A DNA stretch of 64,000 bases from Dechloromonas sp. TW-R-39-2. Lineage in GTDB: Bacteria; Pseudomonadota; Gammaproteobacteria; Burkholderiales; Rhodocyclaceae. Under the pieces are notes generated by a model, which had not been told where the DNA came from, did not search any database, and worked only from the letters and a program-made list of their open reading frames with translations. Position numbers and translations under genes: made by a program. The stretch covers positions 992,001 through 1,056,000 of the forward strand of contig NZ_CP045202.1 of the NCBI RefSeq assembly GCF_016864195.1, in the 5' to 3' direction. Positions within the stretch are counted from its first letter, which is position 1. Every line of letters starts with the position of its first letter. Shown here piece after piece: positions 43,265 through 53,442 of this stretch.

Positions 43265-44755
43265 TTATTTGTCGCTCTGCAGGTTCTTGAGCAGATTGGC
43301 GGCGGTGTTGTCTTCGCGTTCCTTGTCTTCAGCGTCGCTGGTGGCTTCATCCTGCTTCATCAGGCTGTCCAGATCGACGGCTGGTGGTGCAGTGCCGTCA
43401 CGTTCCATCTGGGCTTGTGCTTTCTGGGCTTCGTCGCCGTAGCTGACGATGTCCGGGAAGATGATGATGATTGCCACCATGATGATCTGGATACAGACGA
43501 AGGGAATGGCGCCCCAGTAGATGTCCGTCGTCTTGACCGAGGCCGGTGCGACCGAGCGCAGGTAGAACAGCGCGAAGCCGAACGGCGGGTGCATGAAGGA
43601 TGTCTGCATGTTGACCGCGAGCAGAACGCCGAACCAGACCAGGTCGATGCCCAGCTTGTCAGCGACCGGAGCAAGCAGCGGTACGATGATGAAGGACAGT
43701 TCGAAGAAGTCGAGGAAGAAGGCGAGCACGAAGACCAGGATGTTGACCACGATCAGGAAGCCCAGCTGGCCGCCTGGTAGGCCGAGCAGCAGGTGTTCAA
43801 CCCAGAGGTCGCCATTCACGGCGCGGAAGATCAGGCCGAATACCGTCGAGCCGACCAGAATGAAGACCACGAACGAGGACAGCTTGCCGGTGGTTTCCAT
43901 CGCCTGCTTGAGCAGCTTGAAGGTGATCCGCTTGCGGCCAAGAGCCAGGATCAATGCACCGGCTGCGCCCATGGCGCCGCCTTCGGTCGGCGTTGCGATG
44001 CCGAGGAAGATCGTGCCGAGCACCAGGAAGATCAGGACCAGCGGCGGAACCAGGGTGGTCAGCACGCGCAGCATCAGCTTGCCGCCGCGCAGGGTACGGG
44101 CTTCCGGCGGCAGGGCCGGGCAGTGGCTGGGCTTGATGATGCTGAGCAGAACGACATAGCCGACGTAAAGGCTGGTCAGGACGAGACCGGGGACCATGGC
44201 GCCTTCGTACATGTCGCCGACCGATTTGCCGAGCTGGTCGGCCATGATGATCAGCACCAGCGATGGCGGGATGATCTGGGCCAGGGTGCCGGAGGCGGCA
44301 ATGACGCCAGCCGCCAGCCGCTTGTCGTAGCCGTAGCGCAGCATGATGGGCAGCGAGATCAGGCCCATCGAGATGACCGATGCGGCAACCACGCCGGTCG
44401 TTGCGGCGAGCAGTGCGCCGACGAAGATGACCGCGTAGGCCAGGCCACCACGCATCGGGCCGAACAACTGGCCGATCGTGTCGAGCAGGTCTTCGGCCAT
44501 GCCGGAACGTTCAAGAATCAGTCCCATGAAGGTGAAGAAGGGGATGGCGAGCAGCGTGTCGTTGGCCATGATGCCGAAGATGCGCTCGGGAAGTGCCTGG
44601 AAGATGGCCGGGGTAAGCAGGCCGACTTCCATGCCGATCAGGCCGAAGACGATGCCGTTGGCGGCCAGGGCAAATGCCACTGGGTAGCCGAAGAGCAGGA
44701 AAAGGACCAGGGAGCCGAACATCAACGGCGCCATGTTGGCGATAATAAATTCCAT
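43265..44755 (-). CDS. TRAP transporter large permease (DctM family)
   Basis: 496 residues, with at least 12 hydrophobic segments. Family segments are FGYPVAFALAANGIVFGL, IPFFTFMGLILERSGMAEDLL, GVVAASVISMGLISLPIML, GTLAQIIPPSLVLIIMADQLG and TPTEGGAMGAAGALILAL. It is the sodium-driven translocation subunit. The C-terminus carries a charged tail of about 55 residues (DEAQKAQAQMERDG and onward) that most DctM proteins lack. The ATG shares one base with the dctQ stop (TAATG), so the two are translationally coupled. The binding protein is probably the one at 41389-42477. Confidence 0.94.
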   Translation of the reverse strand: MEFIIANMAPLMFGSLVLFLLFGYPVAFALAANGIVFGLIGMEVGLLTPAIFQALPERIFGIMANDTLLAIPFFTFMGLILERSGMAEDLLDTIGQLFGPMRGGLAYAVIFVGALLAATTGVVAASVISMGLISLPIMLRYGYDKRLAAGVIAASGTLAQIIPPSLVLIIMADQLGKSVGDMYEGAMVPGLVLTSLYVGYVVLLSIIKPSHCPALPPEARTLRGGKLMLRVLTTLVPPLVLIFLVLGTIFLGIATPTEGGAMGAAGALILALGRKRITFKLLKQAMETTGKLSSFVVFILVGSTVFGLIFRAVNGDLWVEHLLLGLPGGQLGFLIVVNILVFVLAFFLDFFELSFIIVPLLAPVADKLGIDLVWFGVLLAVNMQTSFMHPPFGFALFYLRSVAPASVKTTDIYWGAIPFVCIQIIMVAIIIIFPDIVSYGDEAQKAQAQMERDGTAPPAVDLDSLMKQDEATSDAEDKEREDNTAANLLKNLQSDK

Positions 44756-45348
44756 TATTTGGCCTCCTTGGCTTTGGTGGCGGCGATGGCGGCAGCCAGT
44801 TCTTCTTCTGGTGTCGGCCCTTTTTCCTTGTTGTTTGGATCTTCGATCAGGCCCGCCAGGAAGGCGATGCGCTTGATCAGTTCGGATACCCCTTGCAGGG
44901 CCAGCAGGGCAAAGCCGATCGGCAGAAGGATCTTGACCGGCCAGCGCAGCAGGCCGCCGGCATTGGCCGACATTTCATTGATTTTCATCGAGTCGGCAAC
45001 CAGCGGGATCGACAGCCAGAGCACCAGAACAACCATGGGCAGCAGGAAGAAGAGGGTGCCGATGATGTCGATTACGGCCAGGCCGCGCGGGGAAAGCTTG
45101 CCCGAGAGTACGTCGATGCGAACGTGTTCGTTGCGTTGCAGGGTGTAGGGTGAGCAGAGCAGGAAGACCGCGGCAAACAGGTACCACTGGATTTCCAGCA
45201 AGCCATTCGAACTGTAGTTGAAAATGAAGCGTACAACCGCATTGCTGGAACTGACGACGGTCATCACCAGTACCAGCCAAAATGCGCCTTTGCCGACACG
45301 CTCAATGAGTCTGTCGATAAGCTGCGAGAGCTTGAGCAGAAGGGTCAC
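44755..45348 (-). CDS. TRAP transporter small permease (DctQ family), GTG start
   Basis: 197 residues with four hydrophobic helices (GAFWLVLVMTVVSSSNAVVRF, QWYLFAAVFLLCSPYTLQR, IDIIGTLFFLLPMVVLVLWL, ILLPIGFALLALQGVSEL). NEHVRIDVL after the second helix is the DctQ signature. The frame is open to 45564, but GAGGAGG seven bases before the GTG at 45348 is by far the best initiation site. The acidic C-terminal tail (PTPEEELAAAIAATKAKEAK) is also unusual. It forms an operon with dctM. Confidence 0.9.
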   Translation of the reverse strand: MTLLLKLSQLIDRLIERVGKGAFWLVLVMTVVSSSNAVVRFIFNYSSNGLLEIQWYLFAAVFLLCSPYTLQRNEHVRIDVLSGKLSPRGLAVIDIIGTLFFLLPMVVLVLWLSIPLVADSMKINEMSANAGGLLRWPVKILLPIGFALLALQGVSELIKRIAFLAGLIEDPNNKEKGPTPEEELAAAIAATKAKEAK

Positions 45349-45450
45349 GAAAAGTCCTCCTCGGGTTGATAAAATGCCGGCTTCTGAAATGTCCGGGGTC
45401 AATGGAAAATCCCACTGACTGAAATTTACAACGAAGGGAGTCGTTGATCC

Positions 45451-46107
45451 ATGGTGGAAATCCCTACAAATCAGCCAACCCGGATTTGTCTTGTCCGGCA
45501 CGGCGAAACCGAGTGGAATGCCGAGCGACGGATTCAAGGTCAAATCGATATCGGCCTGAATCAAACCGGCCTGCGCCAGGCGGAGGCCGCAGGGCGGTGG
45601 CTAAGCTCGGCTGGTATCACTGCACTTTATAGCAGCGACCTCAAGCGTGCGCGTACGACAGCGGAGGCGATTGGTGCGCATCTGGGGCTTGTCCCGGCGT
45701 TGTTGCCAGAAATGCGCGAGCGACGCTACGGTGTGTTCGAAGGGCTGACCTATGCCGAGGCGCAGGCACGATTTCCGGATGGCTATGCCGCGTTCGAAGG
45801 GCGTAACGCCGATTACAACTTCGAAAACGGCGAGAGTCTGCGCGAGATGTATGCCCGAGTCACCGGCAAGCTTGTCGAGGTGGCTGCCGCCCATGTCGGG
45901 CAGCGCGTTGTGATTGTCCTGCACGGTGGAGTACTCGATATCGTCAATCGTTTTGTCCGGGGGCGGGGGCTGGATGCGCAGCGTGATTTTTTGATTCCAA
46001 ATGCCGGGTTGAACTGGATTGCCACGGTCGACGGGCGTTGGCATATCGAAACCTGGGGTGAAACCGGGCATCTTGAAGCCGGTGCCCTTGATGAACTCCC
46101 GTCGTGA
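45451..46107 (+). CDS. Histidine phosphatase family protein (phosphoglycerate mutase-like)
   Basis: 218 residues. The catalytic motif is CLVRHGETEWNAERRIQG with the phospho-accepting histidine; the second histidine is in VIVLHGGVLDIVNRFV. LYSSDLKRARTTAEAIGAHL and ERRYGVFEGLTY carry the phosphate pocket arginine and proton donor glutamate. The family includes cofactor-dependent phosphoglycerate mutase, GpmB-like and CobC-type phosphatases; small size suggests a phosphatase of unknown substrate. It is divergent from the TRAP permease operon and lies 39 bases upstream of glyA, probably with its own promoter gap. Confidence 0.88.
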   Translation: MVEIPTNQPTRICLVRHGETEWNAERRIQGQIDIGLNQTGLRQAEAAGRWLSSAGITALYSSDLKRARTTAEAIGAHLGLVPALLPEMRERRYGVFEGLTYAEAQARFPDGYAAFEGRNADYNFENGESLREMYARVTGKLVEVAAAHVGQRVVIVLHGGVLDIVNRFVRGRGLDAQRDFLIPNAGLNWIATVDGRWHIETWGETGHLEAGALDELPS

Positions 46108-46146
46108 TAAAATTCCTGCCCTTTTCAATGGCTTGAGGCAATCCCC

Positions 46147-47397
<1,251 letters not shown>

Positions 47398-47403
47398 GCG
47401 ACC

Positions 47404-47868
47404 GTGAAATGCCCTTTCTGCGGTGCTGACGAAACGGCGGTCGCCGATACCCGTCTCAATGACGAAGGCGATCTCGTTCGTCGCCGCAGGAAGTGCAATG
47501 TTTGCGACAAGCGTTTTACAACCTACGAGCGGGCGGAAATCCGCCTGCCGCAGGTGGTCAAGAAGAATGGTTCGCGTACGGAATTCAGTCGCGACAAGCT
47601 GCGCGCCAGCCTGGAGTTGGCCTTGCGCAAGCGTCCGGTGTCGACCGACTCGGTCGATGCGGCGATTGCCGAAATCGAAGAAAAACTGCTGACGGCCGGC
47701 GAGCGTGAAATCACCTCGCAACAGGTGGGTGAATTGGTCATGCGCGAGCTGAAGAAGCTCGACAAGGTGGCCTACATCCGTTTTGCCTCGGTCTATCGCA
47801 ACTTCGAAGACGTGGATGCTTTTTCCCGGGCGATCCGCGAAGTTTCTCCCAACGAAAAGAAAAAATGA
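47404..47868 (+). CDS. nrdR: Transcriptional repressor NrdR
   Basis: 154 residues. [17 protein letters not shown] and [13 protein letters not shown] form the four-cysteine zinc ribbon, followed by an ATP-cone ([20 protein letters not shown], to about residue 140). NrdR senses dATP/ATP and represses ribonucleotide reductase genes. The start codon is GTG at 47404; GGAG lies 10 bases before it in the glyA tail. The gene overlaps ribD by ATGA, so expression is coupled. Its target nrd genes are not in the window. Confidence 0.97.
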   Translation: MKCPFCGADETAVADTRLNDEGDLVRRRRKCNVCDKRFTTYERAEIRLPQVVKKNGSRTEFSRDKLRASLELALRKRPVSTDSVDAAIAEIEEKLLTAGEREITSQQVGELVMRELKKLDKVAYIRFASVYRNFEDVDAFSRAIREVSPNEKKK

Positions 47869-48953
47869 GTTTTTCTGCCGTCGACCACGGCAACATGGCC
47901 CGTGCGCTCCAATTGGCCGAGCAAGGCTTGTGGACGACTTCGCCCAATCCGCGGGTGGGTTGCGTGCTGGTCCGTGATGGCCAGATTGTTGGCGAAGGCT
48001 GGCACCAGAAAGCTGGCGAGCCGCATGCCGAAGTGCATGCCTTGCGCGCCGCCGGCGACAAGGCGCGTGGTGCGACGGCCTATGTCACGCTCGAACCGTG
48101 CAGTCATTTCGGGCGTACCCCGCCGTGCGCCGAGGCGCTGATTGCCGCGGGCGTGTCGCGGGTGGTCGCGGCGATGACCGATCCGAATCCGCTGGTTGCC
48201 GGCAAGGGCCTGACCATGTTGCAGGCAGCAGGCATCGAAACGGCGAGCGGCCTGCTGGAAAACGAGGCGTGCGAACTGAATATCGGTTTTGTCTCGCGCA
48301 TGACGCGTGGCCGGCCGTGGTTGCGCCTCAAGGCGGCGGCCAGCCTGGATGGCAAGACAGCATTGAATAACGGTGTCAGCCAGTGGATTACCGGGCCGGA
48401 GGCACGGCGTGACGGACATCGCTGGCGAGCCAGGGCTTGCGCTATCCTGACCGGCATCGGTACGGTGCGCGATGATGATCCACAACTCAATGTACGAGAC
48501 GTGGCAACGACGCGTCAGCCCTTGCGGGTGATTGTCGATAGCCGTCTGGAAATATCGCTTTCGGCGCGCATCCTGCAGGGAGGTGCGGTGCTTGTGGCTG
48601 GTGCGGTCGATGATCCGGAAAAAGCAGCTTTGCTGCGGTCGACCGGGGCAGAAGTCGTGATTTTGCCCAATTCGGCAGGCAAGGTTGAGTTGAGGGCCTT
48701 GCTTGAAGAGCTCGGACGACGCGGCATCAACGAGGTACATGCCGAGGCGGGCTTCAAGCTCAACGGTTCCCTGATGCGCGAAGGTCTGGTCGATGAGTTG
48801 CTGCTTTACCTGGCGCCCTGTCTGGTTGGCGATGCAGCCAGCGGCCTGTTCAACTTGCCGGAATTGACTAGCCTGAGCGGCAAACGCTTGCTGCAGGTGC
48901 GCGATCTGCGTCAGCTTGGCGAAGATATTCGCCTGATCGCACGTTTCCGCTAG
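47865..48953 (+). CDS. ribD: Bifunctional riboflavin biosynthesis deaminase/reductase
   Basis: 362 residues. The N-terminal deaminase (about 1-145) has the zinc motif [11 protein letters not shown] and [19 protein letters not shown], and the reductase domain has [24 protein letters not shown] and [25 protein letters not shown]. It performs the second and third steps of riboflavin synthesis. The start overlaps nrdR by ATGA. Its 3' end overlaps the convergent moeB-like gene by 86 bases. No other rib genes are nearby. Confidence 0.97.
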   Translation: MSFSAVDHGNMARALQLAEQGLWTTSPNPRVGCVLVRDGQIVGEGWHQKAGEPHAEVHALRAAGDKARGATAYVTLEPCSHFGRTPPCAEALIAAGVSRVVAAMTDPNPLVAGKGLTMLQAAGIETASGLLENEACELNIGFVSRMTRGRPWLRLKAAASLDGKTALNNGVSQWITGPEARRDGHRWRARACAILTGIGTVRDDDPQLNVRDVATTRQPLRVIVDSRLEISLSARILQGGAVLVAGAVDDPEKAALLRSTGAEVVILPNSAGKVELRALLEELGRRGINEVHAEAGFKLNGSLMREGLVDELLLYLAPCLVGDAASGLFNLPELTSLSGKRLLQVRDLRQLGEDIRLIARFR

Positions 48954-49695
48954 GGCCGCAAACAGCGCAGGCTGCATCCTGCTTGAACTTGATGGTGCGC
49001 CATTCCATATCCAGTGCGTCAAGCAGCAGCAGGCGGCCACCGAGTGTCTGGCCGATGCCGGCAGCCAGTTTGAGCGCTTCGGCGGCCTGCATGGTGCCGA
49101 TGATCCCGGTCAGCGGCGCAAAGACACCCATGATGGCACAACGGGTTTCGTCGACATCCTCCCCCTCTGGGAAGAGGCAGTGATAGCATGGCGCGTCGTC
49201 ATTTCTCAGGTCGTAGACGCTGATTTGTCCGTCAAAGCGGATGGCGGCCCCTGAAACGAGTGGTTTCCTGTGGTGTACGCAGGCACGATTGATCGCGTGG
49301 CGCGTGGCGAAATTGTCGGTGCAGTCGAGCACGATGTTGGCATCGGCCACAAGGTTGTCCAGATCGCTGCCTGACAGGCGCTGCTTGAGGGGAACGATCT
49401 CGATCTCGGGATTGATCGCCGCCATCGCTACTTGTCCTGAATAGGCTTTGTCCATGCCGACACGGGCCTGGGTGTGCATGATCTGTCGCTGCAGGTTGGT
49501 GAAGTCGACGGTGTCGTCATCGACCAGGGTTATTTTTCCCAGTCCGGCAGAAGCAAGGTAAAGGGCTGCAGGGGAACCAAGGCCACCGGCCCCGATGATC
49601 AGGGCGTGGCTCGCCAGGATGCGGGCTTGCCCCTCGATACCGATGGCGTCGAGCAGGATGTGGCGGCTGTAGCGGAGAAGTTGGTCGTCGTTCAT
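48868..49695 (-). CDS. moeB: Molybdopterin/thiamine-type adenylyltransferase (MoeB/ThiF family)
   Basis: 275 residues. The E1-like nucleotide-binding motif is IIGAGGLGSPAALYLASAG, with RYSRHILLDAIGIEGQ at the N-terminus. The zinc site uses CYHC and CAVC, and the catalytic cysteine is in DETRCAIMGVFAPLTGIIG. It adenylates the C-terminus of a ubiquitin-like sulfur carrier, MoaD for molybdopterin or ThiS for thiamine; which is not decidable here. The last 86 bases overlap ribD tail to tail, longer than most convergent overlaps, giving a 25-residue tail that may be dispensable. Confidence 0.92.
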   Translation of the reverse strand: MNDDQLLRYSRHILLDAIGIEGQARILASHALIIGAGGLGSPAALYLASAGLGKITLVDDDTVDFTNLQRQIMHTQARVGMDKAYSGQVAMAAINPEIEIVPLKQRLSGSDLDNLVADANIVLDCTDNFATRHAINRACVHHRKPLVSGAAIRFDGQISVYDLRNDDAPCYHCLFPEGEDVDETRCAIMGVFAPLTGIIGTMQAAEALKLAAGIGQTLGGRLLLLDALDMEWRTIKFKQDAACAVCGPSGNVRSGEYLRQADADRAPAASVCRSG

Positions 49696-49753
49696 TCAGG
49701 CTTGTGCTGGGCAATCACGGAGGTGCGTCCAGCGCACGCCGAAAAATCAGTCG

Positions 49754-50155
49754 CTATTTGTATTCACGCCATTCCGGCGGAGTGTCGTCGTGGTCGCCAT
49801 GCGGGTGGAGTTCCCAAGCCTTGACATAGGCTTCCTGCGAGGAGCGTTTGATGCGTCGCTCGGGGGCGCCTATGTTATGCAGTTGCGTATCTTCGACGTA
49901 GTGGATGAGTGCGCGTGTCAGCTTGCTCATCAATGTGTTGTCGAGGTGGAAACCCTTGTCTTCCAGGTGGCCTTCAAGCTCTTCCAGCGTATGCTGGGTC
50001 AGCTCGTAGCTGACGCCGACCACCCGTTTTTCATGTTTTGGCTCGACGGCAACTTCATCCAGTGTTTGCAGGTCGTCAGCCGCTTCCGGCACTTGGCCGG
50101 GGGGGAATTTAGCAAACAGGATTTCGCGCTTTTTCTTGAGATCCGCGTTAGTCAT
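49754..50155 (-). CDS. Conserved-looking hypothetical protein, cytoplasmic
   Basis: 133 residues, with no signal or membrane helix. It begins MTNADLKKKREILFAKFPPG and contains EELEGHLEDKGFHLDNTLMSK and ALIHYVEDTQLHNIGAPERR. The end PHGDHDDTPPEWREYK is rich in His, Asp and Pro, as in small metal-associated proteins. I do not recognise the family. GGGAGG precedes two adjacent ATG codons (50158 and 50155). It lies 20 bases downstream of ctpA on the same strand and may be the last gene of the envC-ctpA transcript, with moeB following. Confidence 0.72.
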   Translation of the reverse strand: MTNADLKKKREILFAKFPPGQVPEAADDLQTLDEVAVEPKHEKRVVGVSYELTQHTLEELEGHLEDKGFHLDNTLMSKLTRALIHYVEDTQLHNIGAPERRIKRSSQEAYVKAWELHPHGDHDDTPPEWREYK

Positions 50156-50175
50156 CATCCCTCCCGGTGGCTGAA

Positions 50176-51603
50176 TTACTGAGCCTTATTCTGCATGATC
50201 TGAAGCCCCTTGAGAAGATTCAGGGCCTGCTGGAACTGGTAGTCGGTCTTCGAGGCATATTCCAGGCGGGGCAGCATGTCCTCGTCGCTCTCGTCCTTGC
50301 TGCTTTTGTCCTTGGTCGTCTTGGCCGGGGCTTTTTGCTGGAGCTTGGGTTCCGGCTTGGCCACTTCCTTGGGCGCCTCTTTTTCCTTGTCGTTGATCAG
50401 GTGGCGATCAAGGTCTGCTTCGCGGATGCGCATGCCGCCGCCACTGCCATTCGCTGTCTCTTCAACGAGAATGTCTGGAACAATGCCTTTTGCCTGGATC
50501 GAACGGCCATCCGGCGTGTAGTAACGCGCCGTGGTGAGCTTGATCGCCGTGTTGCCTGGCAGCGGCAGGACTGACTGGACCGAGCCCTTGCCGAAGGTCT
50601 GCGTGCCGAGGATGACCGCCCGTTTGTGGTCTTGCAGCGCGCCGGCAACAATTTCCGAGGCTGAAGCCGAGCCGCTGTTGACCAGAACGACCATGGCGAC
50701 CTTCTTTGACTCGATTGGCATGCCCTTGAGCGGATCTTCCTTGCCGCCGCGCAGATAGTCTTGCGGACGCGCCCGGAATTCCTGTTTTGCATCCGGGGTG
50801 CGCCCATCGGTCGAAACAATTTTGACATCCGGTGGGAGGAAGGCGGCAGAAACGCCAATGGCGCTGTTCAGCAAGCCGCCCGGGTCATTGCGCAAATCGA
50901 GCACCAAGCCTTGCAGCTTGTTACCGTTTTCCTTGTACAGGCCGGCAACGTGACGGGCGATATCCGCCGTTGTGTTTTCCTGGAACTGGGTGATGCGTAC
51001 CCAGCCATAACCCGGCTCAACTAGTTTCGATTTGACGCTCTGAACCTTGATGACTTCACGGATCAGCGTGACTTCGATCGGCTTGGTTTCGCCTTTGCGC
51101 AAAATCGAGATCTTGAGCGGTGTCTTTGGTTTGCCGCGCATTTTTTTGACGGCTTCAGCCAGGGTCAGGCCCTTGACTGGGGTGTCGTCGAGTTTGAAGA
51201 TCAGGTCGCCTGCTTTCAGGCCAGCCCGGTAAGCTGGCGTGTCCTCGATGGGGGAAACTACCTTGACCAGGCCGTCTTCCATGCCGACTTCGATGCCCAG
51301 CCCCCCAAACTCGCCCTGGGTGCCGACCTGGAGATCCTTGAACGCATCGGCGTCAAGGTAGGTGGAGTGTGGGTCGAGGTTGGAAAGCATGCCGGAAATG
51401 GCATTGGTGATCATCTTTTTGTCTTCGACTGGCTCGACATAGCCTTGCTTGATTGCGCTGTATACCTCAGCGAAGGTGCGCAATTCGTCGATCGGCAAGC
51501 CTGCTTTGCTCTCCTTGTCGGCGAAGGCCGGGAGATTCAGGCTGATGAGTGCGCCGGCGACAAAGGCGCCCGCAACCAAACTGATTGTTTTCGTTTTGCT
51601 CAT
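50176..51603 (-). CDS. ctpA: Carboxy-terminal processing protease (S41 family)
   Basis: 475 residues. An N-terminal signal or anchor helix (ISLVAGAFVAGALISLNLPAF) is followed by a PDZ domain (about 90-165, GGLGIEVGMEDGLVKVVSPI) and the S41 serine protease core: KLQGLVLDLRNDPGGLLNSAIGVS, VNSGSASASEIVAGALQDH with the catalytic serine, and LGTQTFGKGSVQSV with the lysine. It cleaves periplasmic proteins near their C-termini, including murein hydrolases. The C-terminal tail is long and Lys/Glu rich. The start at 51603 overlaps the envC stop by four bases. Confidence 0.95.
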   Translation of the reverse strand: MSKTKTISLVAGAFVAGALISLNLPAFADKESKAGLPIDELRTFAEVYSAIKQGYVEPVEDKKMITNAISGMLSNLDPHSTYLDADAFKDLQVGTQGEFGGLGIEVGMEDGLVKVVSPIEDTPAYRAGLKAGDLIFKLDDTPVKGLTLAEAVKKMRGKPKTPLKISILRKGETKPIEVTLIREVIKVQSVKSKLVEPGYGWVRITQFQENTTADIARHVAGLYKENGNKLQGLVLDLRNDPGGLLNSAIGVSAAFLPPDVKIVSTDGRTPDAKQEFRARPQDYLRGGKEDPLKGMPIESKKVAMVVLVNSGSASASEIVAGALQDHKRAVILGTQTFGKGSVQSVLPLPGNTAIKLTTARYYTPDGRSIQAKGIVPDILVEETANGSGGGMRIREADLDRHLINDKEKEAPKEVAKPEPKLQQKAPAKTTKDKSSKDESDEDMLPRLEYASKTDYQFQQALNLLKGLQIMQNKAQ

Positions 51604-53033
51604 TTCAAACTGGCCCATTTCATCGGGTCGATCGGTTGCCCTTGGTGGCGGAGTTCAAAGTATAAACCGGATTCCGGGTTGCCTCCGCTGTTGCCTGCGG
51701 TGGCGATGGTTTCTCCGCCCTTGATGCTCTGGCCGACCTGTTTGAGCAAGGACTCGTTGTTGCCATAGATCGAGAGATAGGCATCGCCGTGGTCGACGAT
51801 CAGGATATTGCCAAAACCGCGCATCCAGTCGGCAAAGACCACGCGGCCGCTGGCTACGGCCTTGACTTCGCTGCCGCCTGCGGCACGAATGAAGAGTCCG
51901 CGCCAGGTGCCACCGCCATCGCGCGGCGAGCCGAAGCGGCCGCTGACCGTGCCGCGCACCGGGAGGCGGAGGCTGCCTTTCTGGCGGGCGAAATTGCCGT
52001 TGCTGGCAACCGGTTCGTAGTTGTTTTCGGCTTCGGCAGGTTTCTGGCGTGGCGCTTCGGCGGTTTCTTCCCTGCGGGGCGGGGCTTTCGATTCCGGCTC
52101 GGTACGCGGTTTTGTTTTTTGTCGCGCGGCCTCGGCTATTTTTGCGGCCTCCGCCGCGCGAGCCGCTTCTGCTGCCTTGGCAGCCTGTGCCGCAAGTATT
52201 TTCGAGAGTCGGTCGATGAGGCTGGTCAGGCGTTTTTCATTTTGCTGGAGATTGCCGATCTCCTTGCGCTGGGCGGCGACCTTGTCCGATATCTGGGCGT
52301 GCAGGCGCTTGCGCTCTTCGCGCTGCTTGTTGAGTTCGGCGACGCGAACCTGTTGCTGTGCTTCAACCTCTTTCAGTTCTGCCGCTCGTTCCTTGGCATC
52401 TGCCGCCAGGGCGCGCTTCTTGTCGAGTGTGGCGTTGATTTCGCCCATCAACTCGGCCCGGGTCAGGGCAATGGCCGAAAAATAATGCAGATCGCGCGCG
52501 ACCTGGTTGGGGTCATCGCCGTTGAGCAATAGCTGGAGGGAGTCCGGGGTGCCGCGCAGGTATTGCTTGTAGAGCAGCTTTTCGAGCTGGCTTTGTTGCT
52601 GGTTGAGTGTGACGGCCAGGTCCTTTGATTGCTGCTCAAGATTTTCGAGTCTTTTTTGCAGTCGACCGCGCTGGTCGGTCAGTTCGTGAAGTTCGCGTTG
52701 CAACCGGGATATCTGGCGTTCGGATTCGCGTAGGCGATCAGCAGCATCTGCCTTGTTTTCTTCGCTGGTGTTGAGATCCTTGCGTAGTCCTTCGATCCTG
52801 CCGCGCAGTTCGCCAAGGTCGGCCTGGCGCTCGGCAATTTCGGGGGCGGCGGGTGACGATGGTGCGGTTTTCTTGGCGGCATGGGCTGGCGTCAGGGTCA
52901 GTGCCGACCAGGCCAGAAGGCATGTCGCTGCAGCACGTAGTGCCGGGGCGCAAATGGAGATTTTTTTCGGCAAATATTTCAACGGCCTTGGGTGGGTGTC
53001 TGGGGCGGGCGAAGTGAACGAATTTGCACGCAC
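51600..53033 (-). CDS. envC: EnvC-like murein hydrolase activator (degenerate LytM/M23)
   Basis: 477 residues. A signal peptide ends near ALTLTPAHA. A long coiled coil (about residues 70-285, heptads in EIAERQADLGELRGRIEGL and beyond) and an Ala/Glu-rich linker precede a LytM domain. In that domain the metal ligands are lost: the first His-x-x-x-Asp site reads RGLFIRA, YAH reads YGN, and HLHFE reads LYFEL. This is the hallmark of EnvC, which activates amidases at the septum instead of cutting itself. Start is uncertain: GTG at 53033 has AGGGA upstream, and a TTG at 52982 is possible. It overlaps ctpA. Confidence 0.92.
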   Translation of the reverse strand: MRANSFTSPAPDTHPRPLKYLPKKISICAPALRAAATCLLAWSALTLTPAHAAKKTAPSSPAAPEIAERQADLGELRGRIEGLRKDLNTSEENKADAADRLRESERQISRLQRELHELTDQRGRLQKRLENLEQQSKDLAVTLNQQQSQLEKLLYKQYLRGTPDSLQLLLNGDDPNQVARDLHYFSAIALTRAELMGEINATLDKKRALAADAKERAAELKEVEAQQQVRVAELNKQREERKRLHAQISDKVAAQRKEIGNLQQNEKRLTSLIDRLSKILAAQAAKAAEAARAAEAAKIAEAARQKTKPRTEPESKAPPRREETAEAPRQKPAEAENNYEPVASNGNFARQKGSLRLPVRGTVSGRFGSPRDGGGTWRGLFIRAAGGSEVKAVASGRVVFADWMRGFGNILIVDHGDAYLSIYGNNESLLKQVGQSIKGGETIATAGNSGGNPESGLYFELRHQGQPIDPMKWASLK

Positions 53034-53120
53034 GGATTTCCCTGATTGATGTTGATTAAGGTCGGCGAAACCGAAACCATTATTTTATAATGATCCATTC
53101 ACCGATAACGAGGTTTTATC

Positions 53121-53438
53121 TTGGAAGCCCCTTCCGTCAATTTAATCGACAAGCAGGAACACATCGAAATGGCTGCGCGCGCGCTCAAAGCCATCGCGCA
53201 TCCGCTGCGTCTGAAAATTCTATGTGTCCTGGGAGATCAGGAAGCCTGTGTGCAGGAGATCGTCGAAGCGGTCGGAACCTCGCAAAGCAACATTTCCCAG
53301 CATTTGGCGATTTTGCGTGAGAAGGGTGTGCTGTTGACGCGCAAGGATGCGAATCGTGTTTTTTACCGGGTAGGCGATCAGCGTACCCTGCAGCTGGTCG
53401 GTATGATGCGCGAAGTATTTTGTGGTGTAGAGGAATAG
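53121..53438 (+). CDS. ArsR-family transcriptional regulator, BigR/SqrR-like cysteines
   Basis: 105 residues. Winged helix typical of ArsR: ALKAIAHPLRLKILCVLGDQ, EIVEAVGTSQSNISQHLAILREKGVL, RVFYRVGDQ. It has cysteines at 35, 43 and 101. C35 in LKILC and C101 in REVFC sit where the persulfide-sensing pair of BigR/SqrR lies, so the protein may sense reactive sulfur or oxidants. The metal motif CxCxxC of arsenic-type ArsR is absent. The TTG at 53121 has GAGG eight bases upstream; an ATG 16 codons later is possible. It is followed within 5 bases by a rhodanese gene. Confidence 0.88.
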   Translation: MEAPSVNLIDKQEHIEMAARALKAIAHPLRLKILCVLGDQEACVQEIVEAVGTSQSNISQHLAILREKGVLLTRKDANRVFYRVGDQRTLQLVGMMREVFCGVEE

Positions 53439-53442
53439 TTGA

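Noticed and set aside
46108..46146. Glycine riboswitch before glyA
   Set aside because: Only 39 bases separate glyA from the previous gene, too short for the aptamer, and no conserved elements are visible.
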